6,629 nt of DNA from NCBI GenBank assembly GCA_031254445.1, contig JAIRUL010000106.1, positions 1 through 6,629 of the forward strand, read 5' to 3'. A program made the translations under genes and the position numbers. The stretch is from Chitinispirillales bacterium (GTDB lineage: Bacteria > Fibrobacterota > Chitinivibrionia > Chitinivibrionales > Chitinispirillaceae). A model generated the notes under the pieces. That model saw only the letters and a list, made by a program, of their open reading frames with translations. It made no database searches and was not told where the DNA came from. This document shows positions 5,839-6,629 of the stretch, one piece after another. The number at the start of each line of letters is the position of its first letter. The stretch's first letter is position 1.

Positions 5839-6629
5839 TTACAGCACCGAAACGTACACCAGCGTTTGGTTCACAAGCTGGTACGCGATCTCGCCGAACG
5901 TTATCGGCCCCTTGAACCGCTCTATGCTCTTGCCCTCAAGCTCCCCGTAGAGGAAGTTCAGGATGCAGTTGCACGAGAAAGTCGAGTTCGTGTCGCGGAA
6001 GTCGGTTAGGTGGCTGTTGAACTCGCCCGCGTAGTCGGAGATGGACTTCGCTATGCGGTACTTTATGCCGGTGAAGACCGGCGCGTAGAAGTTCACCACG
6101 CCGTTGTCTATGGACTTGAAAGATATGTTGACTCCGTTGCCCGAGTAGTCGCCCACGAGCGGCAGCTTAGTGTTGATGCTGTTTTCGGCGATGTAGTCGG
6201 CCAAGACGGCCTCTTTTCCGTTGATTAGGCACTTCGCGGCCGAGAAACCCTCCTGCTGGAACTCGATGACCGGCGACTCCTCGTCCTGCGAGAAGATGTT
6301 GATCACGCCGATGGTGACGGCCTTGCCCTCGGGGACGCCGATGTGCAGCACCGAGGCCTTGTCGGCGTAGGCTTCGCCCGTCTGCCCGTTCACCGATATG
6401 GGCGTCTGCCCCTCCTTGCCGAGGTTCAGCCCCGCGATCCACCCCGCCACGTTCTTTATGAACATCTCCTCAAAACCGGGCGCCTTCTCCGCGTAGACCA
6501 TGTGAACCTTGCTGTCGAAGGGGATGATGGCGATCGAGAAGCCGTTGTCGAAGGCGTCGACCGCCACGCCCTTGATCTCCTCCGCGTCGTAGGACTTTAT
6601 CGAAAAATCCGTGTAGGGGAACTCCGTCA
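5839..6629 (-). CDS. Uncharacterised protein with FIST_C-like C-terminal motifs (partial)
   Basis: 262 residues are visible before the frame runs off the right edge. The GTG at 6567 is an internal valine codon, because the frame stays open to 6629. The first complete codons read T-E-F-P-Y-T-D, and the two bases at the edge complete as NTG, so the start may be ATG, GTG or TTG at base 6630. No signal peptide or membrane helix is seen in the visible part. The sequence alternates short strands and helices, such as GFSIAIIPFDSKVHMVYAEK and ASVLHIGVPEGKAVTIGVIN. The C-terminal ~45 residues carry FSCNCILNFLYGELEGK (Cys219 and Cys221, counted from the first visible codon), then GPITFGEIAYQLVNQTLVYV. 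The Phe-x-Cys, Gly-Glu-Ile and Asn-Gln-Thr spacing resembles the end of FIST_C sensor domains. From memory it also resembles an uncharacterised family, possibly DUF6976; this is unverified. If FIST-like, it would bind a small ligand. It has its own terminator. Confidence 0.75.
   Translation of the reverse strand, partial: TEFPYTDFSIKSYDAEEIKGVAVDAFDNGFSIAIIPFDSKVHMVYAEKAPGFEEMFIKNVAGWIAGLNLGKEGQTPISVNGQTGEAYADKASVLHIGVPEGKAVTIGVINIFSQDEESPVIEFQQEGFSAAKCLINGKEAVLADYIAENSINTKLPLVGDYSGNGVNISFKSIDNGVVNFYAPVFTGIKYRIAKSISDYAGEFNSHLTDFRDTNSTFSCNCILNFLYGELEGKSIERFKGPITFGEIAYQLVNQTLVYVSVL

Overview
All four genes recognised in this window lie on the minus strand, so transcription runs from high to low coordinates. 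The organism looks like a Gram-negative, polysaccharide-degrading bacterium with a moderately GC-rich genome. A secreted modular family 8 glycosidase with a lysine-rich linker and a C-terminal sorting-like tail, near a large membrane-bound Ser/Thr kinase, best fits Fibrobacterota (rumen or termite-gut type). Bacteroidota or the PVC group are not excluded; no marker gene settles it.

From right to left in the direction of transcription: (1) A gene running off the right edge (5839-6629) encodes an uncharacterised protein whose last ~45 residues carry motifs like the end of FIST_C sensor domains. It ends at a strong intrinsic terminator (5784-5810). (2) After an AT-rich promoter-like stretch (about 5730-5770) comes a two-gene operon: a 92-residue stand-alone RAM (Lrp/AsnC ligand-binding) domain at 5420-5698, then, 3 nt after its stop, a 937-residue transmembrane Ser/Thr kinase at 2603-5416. 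The kinase joins a complete RD-type catalytic domain, one membrane helix, a predicted periplasmic jelly-roll domain and a TPR-like helical array. (3) The 289-nt interval 2314-2602 holds two copies of a 15-bp repeat against the kinase stop, a perfect 24-bp palindrome acting as a probable terminator, and the promoter and ribosome-binding region of the next gene. (4) A secreted GH8 glycoside hydrolase (175-2313) carries an InlB-B-like repeat, a CBM4/9-like module and a C-terminal tail. (5) The left 174 nt hold 16 tandem hexanucleotides abutting the GH8 stop, an AT-rich stretch and a small hairpin; no gene is supported there.

The RAM protein and kinase probably form one signalling unit, by translational coupling. 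The GH8 enzyme has its own promoter-like region and ribosome-binding site and is separated by a terminator, so a regulatory link with the kinase is only a hypothesis. The most unusual non-coding signal is that both long genes are followed, in the same order and orientation, by tandem repeats touching the stop codon and then by the same two AT-rich 9-mers. This may be a repeat-bearing 3' element.
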